DNA from: Rhodospirillales bacterium
Lineage (GTDB): Bacteria; Pseudomonadota; Alphaproteobacteria; Rhodospirillales; JABHCV01
NCBI GenBank assembly: GCA_016776705.1
Contig: JADHSW010000062.1
Location: 1 to 13,553 of the forward strand
Length of the DNA stretch: 13,553 nt
Direction of reading: 5' to 3'
Positions 1 to 7,022 of the stretch are shown here, piece after piece (position 1 is the first letter of the stretch; each line of letters starts with the position of its first letter). The translations under genes were made by a program, and so were the position numbers. Below the pieces are notes generated by a model. It saw nothing but the letters and a program-made list of their open reading frames with translations, ran no database searches and had not been told where the DNA came from.

Positions 1-466
1 TGGCGGATGCATAGTTTGCCTGTCCGAATTTACCGCGCATGCCGTTGATTGATGTAATGTTGACGATGCGTCCATAGCCTTGTGCCGCCATAAGGGGGGC
101 TGCGGATTTCAGCACATTGAAGGCGCCGGTCAGATTGACGTTAATGACCTGGGTCCATTCGTCGGCGCTCATTTTAGTTATGGAGCGATCCCGTGTGATG
201 CCTGCATTGTTGACCAGCAGGGAAGGGGGGGTGGGCAGGGCGGCAATGACCGCATTGACGGCCTCGGCGTCAGAAATATCGACTTTATGAATGGGGAACG
301 GCGCGGCATCGATAAGCGCCTGATCGTTTTCCCAGTCCAGGCCATGCACTTCAGCACCGCCTTCCAGCAACGCGTCGGCGATGGCGCGGCCGATGCCACG
401 GGCAGCACCCGTAACAATGGCAAGGCGACCTTTGAAGAAAAAAGGGAATTTGTTCGTTTCGTTCAT
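1..466 (-). CDS. Short-chain dehydrogenase/reductase (FabG/PhaB-like), 3' end cut by window edge
   Basis: This is an NAD(P)-dependent short-chain dehydrogenase, of which 155 residues are visible. The N-terminal Rossmann motif TGAARGIG is at residues 19-26, NNAG at 86-89, the structural Asn in the VNLTG stretch at about 111, the catalytic Ser at 139 (NITS) and the catalytic Tyr at 152. The partner Lys would lie just beyond the edge. The start ATG at 466-464 follows a GAAGGTGA ribosome binding site at 474-481 with 7 nt spacing. The stretch around Ser and Tyr (NGMRGKFGQANYAS) resembles acetoacetyl-CoA and 3-oxoacyl-ACP reductases. It is divergent from the kor/bcr genes. By inference it could be the 3-hydroxypimeloyl-CoA dehydrogenase that acts after ring opening, because Oah makes a 3-hydroxyacyl-CoA and no other such enzyme is present. 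Acetoacetyl-CoA reductase of polyhydroxybutyrate synthesis is an equally reasonable reading. Family assignment is firm; substrate is not. Confidence 0.88.
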   Translation of the reverse strand, partial: MNETNKFPFFFKGRLAIVTGAARGIGRAIADALLEGGAEVHGLDWENDQALIDAAPFPIHKVDISDAEAVNAVIAALPTPPSLLVNNAGITRDRSITKMSADEWTQVINVNLTGAFNVLKSAAPLMAAQGYGRIVNITSINGMRGKFGQANYASA

Positions 467-561
467 AGTCGAATCACCTTCAGGCATTTTTTGTTAAATC
501 AGGAGCGCGGAAGTCTTGACGAGAGAGTATTCTAGTATTAAGGTACCGCTTTACTGAATAA

Positions 562-590
562 AACATATTGCGGTGGTTCCACCCTGTCAA
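562..590 (-). promoter_or_regulatory. Sigma70-type promoter of the minus-strand dehydrogenase gene
   Basis: Read on the minus strand, a perfect -35 box TTGACA (590-585) is followed by a 17-nt spacer and a -10-like TATGTT (567-562, four of six consensus bases). The start of transcription would fall near 555, leaving a leader of about 90 nt before the ATG at 466. The match is seen directly; promoter activity is inferred. Confidence 0.6.
572..583. promoter_or_regulatory. Perfect inverted repeat GGTGG-TT-CCACC inside the promoter spacer
   Basis: A 12-bp perfect dyad lies wholly within the 17-nt spacer between the -35 and -10 boxes of the minus-strand promoter. This is a classic position for a repressor operator, since a bound dimer would block RNA polymerase. 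No regulator is encoded in the window and I do not assign the site to a family. Confidence 0.4.
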
Positions 591-628
591 GTTTACCGGA
601 ACAAGACCATCATAAATGTGGCTGATCC

Positions 629-642
629 GTTGATAGATCAAC
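629..642. promoter_or_regulatory. Perfect inverted repeat GTTGAT-AG-ATCAAC upstream of korA
   Basis: A 14-bp perfect dyad lies 61 bp before the korA start codon in an AT-rich stretch. An overlapping wider dyad, TGATC-N8-GATCA, spans 623-640. The half-sites look like FNR halves (TTGAT/ATCAA), but the spacer is 2 nt instead of the 4 nt that FNR/ANR dimers require, so a different regulator is more likely. I could not place a convincing -35/-10 pair for korA. Confidence 0.4.
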
Positions 643-703
643 TAATTAATTTTCTCGAAGCCCTTTGTTTAAACCGTCTAGAACCATCGAATCAGGTAAA
701 GTG

Positions 704-2437
704 ATGACAGAACAACCAGGCACCTACAAATCAGTATCAATCGCGTTGACGGGAGCAGGCGGGGCCGGGGTGATTACCGCCGGTAACATGCTCCTGGAAG
801 CCGCCGCTAAATCAGGCCTCTATGGCTTGTTCATGCGCTCATCCGGCCCCCAGATCAGGGGCGGCGAAGCTGCGGCGATGATCCGCCTGTCGTCTAAACC
901 GGTTGGCGGCCCTGGCGAAAGCTTCGATATCATGATCGCGCTCGACTGGCACAATATCGATCGATTCGCCATCGAGCTTCCCTTGACACCGAACTCACTT
1001 GTCCTGGCCGACCCGGCCCAAGGTGAGGTGCCCGCTGTCATCGCCAACAGCGGCGCGCAGATTATCCAATTACCCATGAAGGATATGGCCAAGAAGATCA
1101 AAAAGGGCCGCCCCAACATGCTTGCTCTTGGTGTTGTTGCGACCCTGATCGGTTTGCCCGACGACATCGTTGACGCCGTTCTGGAAAGGGTGCTTGCTAA
1201 ACGCGGCGGGGACGCCCTGGAAGCCAGCCGGGCCGCCGTTGCCGCAGGCATGGAGATCGCGGCAACCTACGATTTTGACCGCACGCTGAAAGGTGACGCC
1301 GACGGTGGCGATCGCTGGATGCTGAGCGGTAATGAGGCTGCGGGCCTTGGTGCTATTCGTGGTGGCATCCGCTTTGTCGCCGCTTATCCGATTACCCCGG
1401 CGACGGAAATCCTCGAATGGATCGCCCCCAATCTGGACAAGATCGGCGGGGCTTTGGTTCAGGCCGAAGACGAGTTGGCTTCAATCAATATGATCATCGG
1501 CGGGTCCTATGGCGGCACCCCGTCTCTGACCGCGACCTCCGGCCCGGGTCTGGCCTTGATGGCCGAATCATTAGGCCTGGCTGTGGCCTCCGAAGTGCCT
1601 GTTGTTGTCGTTGATGTTATGCGCGGCGGTCCTTCGACGGGCATTCCGACAAAATCCGAGCAAAGCGACCTGAATATCGCCCTGTTTGGCCTGCACGGGG
1701 ATGCGCCGCATCTGGTTGTTGCGCCTACCTCAGTATCCGACTGTCTGTTCGCTACCCAGTGGTCGGTTCATTTGGCGGAAGCCATGCAAACCCCGGCGAT
1801 TGTTCTTTCCGACCAACTGCTGGGACAAAGCAAAGCCATTATTGACAAGCCAGCCGATCTCGCTTTTGTTTCTCAACGTAGCGTCGTTGAAGCAGGAGTC
1901 GTGGACTATAAGCGTTATGCGATTACTCAAAATGGCGTTTCACCCATGGCGATTCCCGGAACCGCTGGCGGCCAATATACGGCGGATGGTCTTGAACATA
2001 GTGAAAACGGAAATCCGTCGAGCCAGGTCAATGACCATATCTCGCAACTGGATAAGCGGGCCCGGAAAATTGAAAGCTTCGACTATGGCGATCACTGGGC
2101 TGATATTGAAGGCGATGGCGAGCTTGCCGTCATAACCTGGGGATCAACCGCAGCAGTGGTTAGTGAAGCTATTAGTGACCTGAACGACAAGGGTGTGAAC
2201 ATTCGCATGATTGCGCCGCGACTTTTGGCTCCGGCCTTGCCGGATAAAATGACTGAAGCCCTGAAAGGGGTTAAGCGTGCCCTAGCAATCGAACTCAGTC
2301 ATTCCGAACAGTTTTACCGCTACCTTAAGGGCTATTTTGATTTGCCCTGTCCGGTTCAGTCCTATCATCGCCCCGGGCCGCTTCCTTTCCGGGCGGCCGA
2401 ACTGGTAAACGAAATCGAGAAATGGAGCGCCCAATGA
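704..2437 (+). CDS. korA: 2-oxoglutarate:ferredoxin oxidoreductase, fused gamma-alpha subunit
   Basis: KorA pairs with KorB to oxidise 2-oxoglutarate with CoA to succinyl-CoA and CO2 while reducing a low-potential ferredoxin. In Thauera this enzyme is known to regenerate the ferredoxin that drives benzoyl-CoA reductase. The 577-residue protein has an N-terminal gamma (catalytic) domain with GAGGAG at 17-22 and the SSGPQIRGGE stretch near 46-55. It is followed from about residue 205 by the alpha pyrimidine-binding domain, with GNEAAGLGAIRGG and AYPITPATEI (about 227-236). This gamma-alpha fusion is usual for two-subunit 2-oxoacid oxidoreductases. I chose the ATG at 704, with AGG at 694-696 and 7 nt spacing. 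An in-frame TTG at 665 would add 13 residues with no ribosome binding site. The stop overlaps the korB start (ATGA). 2-oxoglutarate rather than another 2-oxoacid is inferred from the bcr context and overall similarity. Confidence 0.92.
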   Translation: MTEQPGTYKSVSIALTGAGGAGVITAGNMLLEAAAKSGLYGLFMRSSGPQIRGGEAAAMIRLSSKPVGGPGESFDIMIALDWHNIDRFAIELPLTPNSLVLADPAQGEVPAVIANSGAQIIQLPMKDMAKKIKKGRPNMLALGVVATLIGLPDDIVDAVLERVLAKRGGDALEASRAAVAAGMEIAATYDFDRTLKGDADGGDRWMLSGNEAAGLGAIRGGIRFVAAYPITPATEILEWIAPNLDKIGGALVQAEDELASINMIIGGSYGGTPSLTATSGPGLALMAESLGLAVASEVPVVVVDVMRGGPSTGIPTKSEQSDLNIALFGLHGDAPHLVVAPTSVSDCLFATQWSVHLAEAMQTPAIVLSDQLLGQSKAIIDKPADLAFVSQRSVVEAGVVDYKRYAITQNGVSPMAIPGTAGGQYTADGLEHSENGNPSSQVNDHISQLDKRARKIESFDYGDHWADIEGDGELAVITWGSTAAVVSEAISDLNDKGVNIRMIAPRLLAPALPDKMTEALKGVKRALAIELSHSEQFYRYLKGYFDLPCPVQSYHRPGPLPFRAAELVNEIEKWSAQ

Positions 2438-3273
2438 GTGTTCAACCCGCCACTAAAGCCCTGAGCGCCAGGGATTTCAAATCCGATGTCAAACCCGTCT
2501 GGTGCCCCGGCTGCGGCGATTATTCGGTGTTGTCTTCAATTACCAAGGCGTTGGCGGAACTGGGCCTGTCACCCGAGGAAGTCGCGGTTATTTCCGGCAT
2601 TGGCTGCTCGTCGCGTATACCGGCTTACCTGAATTCATATGGTTTCCACGGCGTCCACGGTCGCGCCACGGCGCTTGCCACGGGCTTGAAGCTGTCGCGT
2701 CCCGAACTTACTGTTCTTGTGACCGGTGGCGATGGGGACGGATTTTCAATTGGTGGTAACCATTTCCTGCACGCGTGTCGTCGCAATGTGGATATGACTT
2801 ATATCGTCATGGATAACCGGGTTTACGGCATGACCAAAGGTCAACCTTCGCCGACGACTGAGCCGGATTGGGATAACAGTGCCCTTGCGCCGGCCGGAAC
2901 CGGATTGAGGCCGTTCAATCCCCTGGTTATCGCACTGGCGTCTGGCGCCAATTTTATTGCTCGCGCTTTTTCAGGCGATCCCAACGGCACCGCACAGTTG
3001 ATTGTCGAAGCGATCAAGACTCCCGGATTTTCCTTTGTTGAAATCCTTAGCCCGTGCGTGACCTTCCGTCCCGATCAGCGCGAGTGGAAGACGGATGTAC
3101 ATCCGTCTCCGGTTGACCCGACAGAAGACATTGGCCGTGCTGCGCGTCGATTGATGACTGATGACGGCTTCAATCTTGGTGTCTTGTACAGCGGTCACCG
3201 CAAGCCTTATGCACTTAACTTCGATGCAAGTGTCGACTCACTGTCTGACCTAGAGCAGCAATTTGCTGTATAA
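2434..3273 (+). CDS. korB: 2-oxoglutarate:ferredoxin oxidoreductase, beta (thiamine diphosphate) subunit
   Basis: KorB carries thiamine diphosphate and the iron-sulfur cluster of the KorAB complex. In the 279-residue product the CPGCG motif gives Cys24 and Cys27. Cys58 (GIGCSSR) and Cys208 (SPCVTFR) complete the four expected ligands of a [4Fe-4S] cluster. The thiamine diphosphate/Mg signature begins GGDGDGFSIGGNH at about 98-110 and ends at the Asn of VMDNRVYGMTKGQ near 128. There is no added ferredoxin domain, so electrons must leave to the separate ferredoxin encoded at 11790. The ATG at 2434 overlaps the korA stop and has GGAG at 2424-2427, 6 nt upstream. The ATG at 2422 lacks such a site and is rejected. 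Overlap with korA implies translational coupling and equal subunit synthesis. Confidence 0.93.
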   Translation: MSVQPATKALSARDFKSDVKPVWCPGCGDYSVLSSITKALAELGLSPEEVAVISGIGCSSRIPAYLNSYGFHGVHGRATALATGLKLSRPELTVLVTGGDGDGFSIGGNHFLHACRRNVDMTYIVMDNRVYGMTKGQPSPTTEPDWDNSALAPAGTGLRPFNPLVIALASGANFIARAFSGDPNGTAQLIVEAIKTPGFSFVEILSPCVTFRPDQREWKTDVHPSPVDPTEDIGRAARRLMTDDGFNLGVLYSGHRKPYALNFDASVDSLSDLEQQFAV

Positions 3274-3313
3274 TAAAATGAAAAGCAGAATATCAGGGAA
3301 AAGGGGCGTCTAA

Positions 3314-3835
3314 GTGTCGGATTCAAAAACAATAAACTCGGTTGGTGAATTGCTGGCCCATGCCAGGGTGATGGAAACGGAAGCCTATGAGTGCTACCAG
3401 GACCTGGCCGAACAAATGGAAGTGCACAATAATAACGAAGTCGCCGACCTTTTTCGGAAGATTGCCGCCGAAGAGAAAAAGCATATCGACAAGGTAAATG
3501 CCCGCGCCGGTGATGACGATATCCCTCATATCGCACCCTGGGAATTCAAGGCTTTTGAAACCGAGTCACATGGCCTGACCGGTGCCCGTGAAGTGCATTA
3601 CATGATGACCCCTTATCATGCACTTTCCCTGGCCTTGCGGGCAGAAGAAAGAAGCTATGACTTTTTTACACAGGTTGTCGAAACGTCAAATGACGAGAAG
3701 GTCCTTGAAATGGCTCGCGAGCTTCAGGAAGAAGAGCGCCACCACGTGAACCTGATCAAGGTGTGGCTTGATAAAGAGCCGAAACCCGACGAAGACTGGG
3801 ACGAAGACCCGGATCCGCCGGTTCTGCCAACCTGA
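3314..3835 (+). CDS. Ferritin-like / rubrerythrin-type diiron protein
   Basis: The 173-residue protein has the four-helix ferritin-like pattern with two iron-ligand sets. The first is Glu21 or Glu23 in METEAYECY and Glu54-x-x-His57 in AAEEKKH. The second is Glu111/Glu112 in ALRAEERSY and the QEEERHH run at 138-144. The tail, from about residue 153, is very acidic and proline-rich (KEPKPDEDWDEDPDPP). No C-terminal rubredoxin domain with CxxC pairs is present, so it is not a full rubrerythrin. The GTG start at 3314 has AAGGGG at 3301-3306, 7 nt upstream. It lies 40 nt after korB and is probably transcribed with it. Family members reduce peroxide, store iron or act as oxidases or hydroxylases. 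Here, protection of the oxygen-labile iron-sulfur enzymes or iron supply is an inference. The precise reaction is unknown. Confidence 0.8.
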   Translation: MSDSKTINSVGELLAHARVMETEAYECYQDLAEQMEVHNNNEVADLFRKIAAEEKKHIDKVNARAGDDDIPHIAPWEFKAFETESHGLTGAREVHYMMTPYHALSLALRAEERSYDFFTQVVETSNDEKVLEMARELQEEERHHVNLIKVWLDKEPKPDEDWDEDPDPPVLPT

Positions 3836-4015
3836 TTAATTTATCATTTTCTGAATTCAGCAACGTCAAAAAAAACCAAAAAAATATAGACTCGGGGTTA
3901 AATACGCATTACGGTGCTGAATTATTGATTTATGTCTGAGGCCCACAGTTTTCCGAGCTTTCTAGTCGGATATTCACAAAGGCCATAGTAAAAACAAGAC
4001 CAGGGACCGCTTTAC
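3836..4015. promoter_or_regulatory. AT-rich intergenic region upstream of had, probable operon promoter
   Basis: This 180-nt gap separates the kor/ferritin group from the had-oah-dch-bcr genes. It contains a perfect 10-bp palindrome CTGAATTCAG (3851-3860), an A-rich run (about 3868-3887) and a second CTGAATT at about 3918-3924. A partial FNR-like box, TTGAT-TTAT-GTCTG, lies at 3925-3938 and matches 7 of 10 consensus positions. A weak -10-like TCTAGT at 3961-3966 would place that box close to the -41.5 position of class II FNR activation. I see no strong intrinsic terminator for the upstream gene. Promoter function is inferred from gap length and composition. Confidence 0.4.
3851..3860. promoter_or_regulatory. 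Perfect palindrome CTGAATTCAG, possible operator
   Basis: A 10-bp perfect dyad lies 16 nt after the ferritin-like gene. The same half-sites (CTGAATT and AATTCAG) recur as a wider inverted repeat upstream of the thiolase gene at 12063-12090. It contains an EcoRI-type hexamer and could be chance in AT-rich DNA. Confidence 0.25.
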
Positions 4016-5083
4016 ATGACTGTTACCGCACACCGCTGGATGATGACCGCAGTCGGCGAACCGATGACCAAGGAATCTTTCGAGGTACCCCCCCCCAACT
4101 CGGGAGAAGCCGTCATCGAAATCGCTGGCTGCGGCGTCTGCCATACAGACCTTGGCTATCTTTACGATGGCGTCCGCACCAACCATGAACTCCCTCTCAC
4201 GCTGGGTCACGAAATTTCTGGTCGTGTCGTCGCCGTTGGCGAAGGCGCCGAGGACTGGATGGACAAGGCGGTGATTATCTCTGCCGTTATTCCCTGCGGC
4301 GAATGTGATTTGTGCAAACGGGGCAAGGGCACCATTTGCCGAGCGCAACAAATGCCCGGAAACGATATCCAGGGTGGTTTCGCCAGTCACATTACGGTTC
4401 CGGCCAAGGGGCTGAGCCCGGTTGATGAAAGCCGCATGGCCGCTCAGGGCATGGAACTGGCCGACCTTTCCGTCGTTGCTGATGCCGTTACAACTCCTTA
4501 CCAGGCCGCCATCCAATCCGGTATTGGCGAAGGCGATCTGGCCATCGTCATTGGTGTCGGCGGTGTCGGCGGTTATGCGGTGCAGGTCGCAAGCGCCTTG
4601 GGCGCGACGGTGATCGCTATCGACGTTGATGACGCGAAACTTGAAGTCATTTCCGGATACGGTGCCGCCAGGACCTTTAACGCGAAAGAAATTTCAGGCC
4701 GTGACCTGAAAAAAGCCATTGGCACCTTTGCCAAAGAACAGGGCTTGCGTTCGACGGAATGGTTTATTTTTGAATGTTCCGGCTCAAGCGCTGGTCAGCA
4801 GACGGCCTATGGTCTGCTCGTTCACGGCGCAACGTTAAGCGTTGTCGGCTTCACCATGGACAAGACCGAGCTCAGGCTTTCAAATCTGATGGCCTTTCAT
4901 GCCCGCGCCCTTGGAAACTGGGGGTGCACCCCTGATCTTTACGGCGGCGCAATTGACTTGGTGTTGGATGGCAAAATCAAGGTTTTGCCTTTTGTGGAAC
5001 GTCACGCCCTTGAAGACATCAACACAATCTTTGAAGCCGCCCATAACCACGAATTAACAGGTCGCGCCATCCTGGTGCCTTAA
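4016..5083 (+). CDS. had: 6-hydroxycyclohex-1-ene-1-carbonyl-CoA dehydrogenase
   Basis: Had oxidises 6-hydroxycyclohex-1-ene-1-carbonyl-CoA to the 6-oxo compound with NAD+, the second step after ring reduction. The 355-residue protein is a zinc-type medium-chain alcohol dehydrogenase. The catalytic zinc region shows GCGVCHTD (Cys39, Cys42, His43) and GHE (His65). The structural zinc loop has Cys94, Cys97, Cys100 and Cys108. The nucleotide-binding motif GVGGVGG is at 180-186. Identification beyond 'alcohol dehydrogenase' comes from its place immediately before oah and dch and from general resemblance to Thauera Had. AGGG at 4002-4005 precedes the ATG by 10 nt. A run of nine C bases (4088-4096) encodes PPP in the frame used. 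It is likely the first gene of the had-oah-dch-bcrCBA transcription unit. Confidence 0.92.
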   Translation: MTVTAHRWMMTAVGEPMTKESFEVPPPNSGEAVIEIAGCGVCHTDLGYLYDGVRTNHELPLTLGHEISGRVVAVGEGAEDWMDKAVIISAVIPCGECDLCKRGKGTICRAQQMPGNDIQGGFASHITVPAKGLSPVDESRMAAQGMELADLSVVADAVTTPYQAAIQSGIGEGDLAIVIGVGGVGGYAVQVASALGATVIAIDVDDAKLEVISGYGAARTFNAKEISGRDLKKAIGTFAKEQGLRSTEWFIFECSGSSAGQQTAYGLLVHGATLSVVGFTMDKTELRLSNLMAFHARALGNWGCTPDLYGGAIDLVLDGKIKVLPFVERHALEDINTIFEAAHNHELTGRAILVP

Positions 5084-5110
5084 GCCCTTTTCAGGAGTTC
5101 AATTTTTAAA

Positions 5111-6256
5111 ATGTCCGATACAGATAAAATCATTGCCGAAACAAAACCTGCAGAGCTGAACGACCACAACATCGTCGCTGAAACCGAAACCGTGGTTGAA
5201 GGAATTCTTTACGACAAGCGCCCGGCAAAACGCGCCGACGGCAGCGATGTCGAGGGTGTTTATAACGTTTGGATCACGCTGGATAACCCCAAGCAATTCA
5301 ACTCCTACACCACGGACATGGTGAAAGGGGCGATCCTGGCGTTCCGTCGTGCCTCCGTAGACCGCACGGTCAACGCTGTCGTCTTTACCGGCACCGGCGA
5401 TCGTGCGTTCTGCACCGGTGGCAATACCAAGGAATACGCCGAATACTATGCGGGTAACCCACAGGAATACCGTCAGTACATGCGCCTGTTTAACGATATG
5501 GTTTCTGCCATACTGGGCTGCGACAAGCCGGTTATCTGCCGTGTAAACGGTATGCGAATCGGCGGCGGTCAGGAAATCGGCATGGCTTGTGATTTTTCGG
5601 TCGCTCATGACATGTGCAACTTCGGTCAGGCTGGACCGAAACATGGTTCCGCCGCCATCGGTGGCGCGACGGACTTCCTGCCGTTGATGATTGGTTGCGA
5701 ACAGGCGATGGTGTCCGGCACGCTCTGCGAGCCTTTCTCCGCCCACAAGGCCTACCGTCTTGGCATCATCATGAATGTGGTTCCCGCCCTTAAAGTAAAC
5801 GGCGAATACGTCGCCAATCCTATGGTAGTCACCGACAGGATGGTTGATGAATATGGCCGCATCGTTCACGGTGAATTCAAAACCGGCGAAGCTTTCAAGG
5901 CTGGTAAGGAAGTGATGAAATCTGGTGAGATGGACCTGAGCATGCTGGATGCGGAAGTCGAGAGTCTTTGTTCAAAGTTGCTTGAAACCTTCCCCGATTG
6001 CATGACCAAAAGCCTTGAGGAATTGCGTAAACCCAAGCTCAACGCCTGGAATGCCAACAAGGAAAATTCCCGTGCATGGTTGGCCCTGAACATGATGACG
6101 GAAGCCCGCACCGGATTTCGCGCCTTCAACGAAGGCAACAAGGAAACCGGTCGTGAAATCGACTTCGTCAAACTTCGTCAGGGTCTGGCCCAGGGTGTTC
6201 CGTGGACGCCTGAACTGATTGAAAGCCTGATGCCGGGAGCCGGCAGCGATGACTGA
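5111..6256 (+). CDS. oah: 6-oxocyclohex-1-ene-1-carbonyl-CoA hydrolase (ring-opening)
   Basis: Oah adds water to the 6-oxo intermediate and hydrolytically cleaves the ring, giving 3-hydroxypimeloyl-CoA. It belongs to the crotonase superfamily. The 381-residue length fits the Oah/BamA family, which is longer than ordinary enoyl-CoA hydratases of about 260 residues. Visible family features are GDRAFCTGGN (about 97-105), the oxyanion-hole stretch VNGMRIGGGQE (145-155) and FGQAGPKHGSAAIGG (171-185). The presence of Oah rather than a BadI-type enzyme indicates the Thauera/Magnetospirillum pathway variant, not the Rhodopseudomonas palustris one. An AGGAG at 5093-5097 lies 13 nt before the ATG, a rather long spacing. 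The gene starts 27 nt after had, and its end overlaps the dch start by 8 nt. Confidence 0.94.
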   Translation: MSDTDKIIAETKPAELNDHNIVAETETVVEGILYDKRPAKRADGSDVEGVYNVWITLDNPKQFNSYTTDMVKGAILAFRRASVDRTVNAVVFTGTGDRAFCTGGNTKEYAEYYAGNPQEYRQYMRLFNDMVSAILGCDKPVICRVNGMRIGGGQEIGMACDFSVAHDMCNFGQAGPKHGSAAIGGATDFLPLMIGCEQAMVSGTLCEPFSAHKAYRLGIIMNVVPALKVNGEYVANPMVVTDRMVDEYGRIVHGEFKTGEAFKAGKEVMKSGEMDLSMLDAEVESLCSKLLETFPDCMTKSLEELRKPKLNAWNANKENSRAWLALNMMTEARTGFRAFNEGNKETGREIDFVKLRQGLAQGVPWTPELIESLMPGAGSDD

Positions 6257-7019
6257 GAGTCCGCTTAAAATCTGGCGTGAAAAAGACGGCAGGCTTCTTC
6301 GCCTGCGTCTGAACAGGGCCAAGGCGAATATCATCGATGCTGAAATGATTGCGGCGCTGGATGCAGCGTTCAGCGATGTTGCCGCAAACCCGGATGTTCA
6401 CGCCATTCTGTTCGATCACGACGGCCCGCACTTCAGTTTTGGCGCCAGTGTTGAAGAACACTTGCCCGATCAATGTGCGGACATGTTGAAGGCCCTGCAC
6501 GCCCTGATCAAAAAAATGCTGAGTTGCCCTGCTCCGATTATGGTGGTGGTCAACGGTCAGTGTCTTGGTGGTGGTCTTGAAGTCGCCATGGCGGCCAACA
6601 TGATGTTCGTTAATTCCGCTGCCAGCCTTGGTCAGCCGGAAATCAAACTCGCAGTTTTTGCCCCGGCGGCAAGTTGTTTGTTACCGCGCCTTGCCGGGCA
6701 GCAGGCGGCCGAAGATCTTCTTCTTTCCGGTCGCAGTATTTCGGGCGACGAGGCAGCCCGATTAGGTATCGCCGTTAAGGCTGACGGGGATCCTGAAGCG
6801 GCGGCGCTCGCCTACTTTGATGGGCATCTCGGCGGATTGTCGGCGAGTACAATTCGATTTGCCATTACCGCCGCTCGTCTGAATTTTGCCGAGGAAGTCA
6901 GCGCCGATCTCGACCGTGTCGAGAAACTTTACCTCGACGGCCTGATGAACAGCGACGATGCCGTTGAAGGCCTGAATGCCTTTGTCGAAAAACGTTCGCC
7001 CCAGTGGAAGCACAGTTGA
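6249..7019 (+). CDS. dch: Cyclohexa-1,5-diene-1-carbonyl-CoA hydratase
   Basis: Dch hydrates the cyclic diene made by benzoyl-CoA reductase to 6-hydroxycyclohex-1-ene-1-carbonyl-CoA. The 256-residue product has normal crotonase length. HFSFGASVEEH (61-71) and the oxyanion-hole segment NGQCLGGGLEVA (102-113) are visible, followed by GQPEIKLAVFAP (128-139), which holds the region of the usual acidic catalytic residue. The ATG at 6249 lies inside the end of oah (8-nt overlap) with GGGAG at 6235-6239, 9 nt upstream, so translation is probably coupled. Only 3 nt separate its stop from bcrC. Assignment as Dch rather than a general enoyl-CoA hydratase rests on position and on its distance from the longer Oah next door. 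Confidence 0.9.
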   Translation: MTESPLKIWREKDGRLLRLRLNRAKANIIDAEMIAALDAAFSDVAANPDVHAILFDHDGPHFSFGASVEEHLPDQCADMLKALHALIKKMLSCPAPIMVVVNGQCLGGGLEVAMAANMMFVNSAASLGQPEIKLAVFAPAASCLLPRLAGQQAAEDLLLSGRSISGDEAARLGIAVKADGDPEAAALAYFDGHLGGLSASTIRFAITAARLNFAEEVSADLDRVEKLYLDGLMNSDDAVEGLNAFVEKRSPQWKHS

Positions 7020-7022
7020 ACC

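Noticed and set aside
80..535. An open frame of 151 codons on the plus strand at the left end
   Set aside because: It is the antisense shadow of the short-chain dehydrogenase, whose TGxxxGIG, NNAG, Ser and Tyr motifs are all on the minus strand.
629..642. An FNR site upstream of korA
   Set aside because: The half-sites fit, but the 2-nt spacer is not compatible with the 4-nt spacing of FNR/ANR dimers. It is kept only as an unassigned inverted repeat.
665..703. An upstream TTG start for korA
   Set aside because: It has no ribosome binding site and the added residues do not resemble the family N-terminus. The ATG at 704 has AGG at good spacing.
3836..3890. An intrinsic terminator after the ferritin-like gene
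   Set aside because: The only dyad (CTGAATTCAG) has no loop, and the following run is A-rich rather than T-rich on the transcribed strand.
5099..5869. A long open frame of 256 codons on the minus strand opposite oah
   Set aside because: It lies wholly antisense to a confidently identified gene, has no recognisable motifs, and is a by-product of the codon usage of oah. The same applies to the minus-strand open frames at 6762-7418, 10253-10828, 3974-4516 and 12596-13066.
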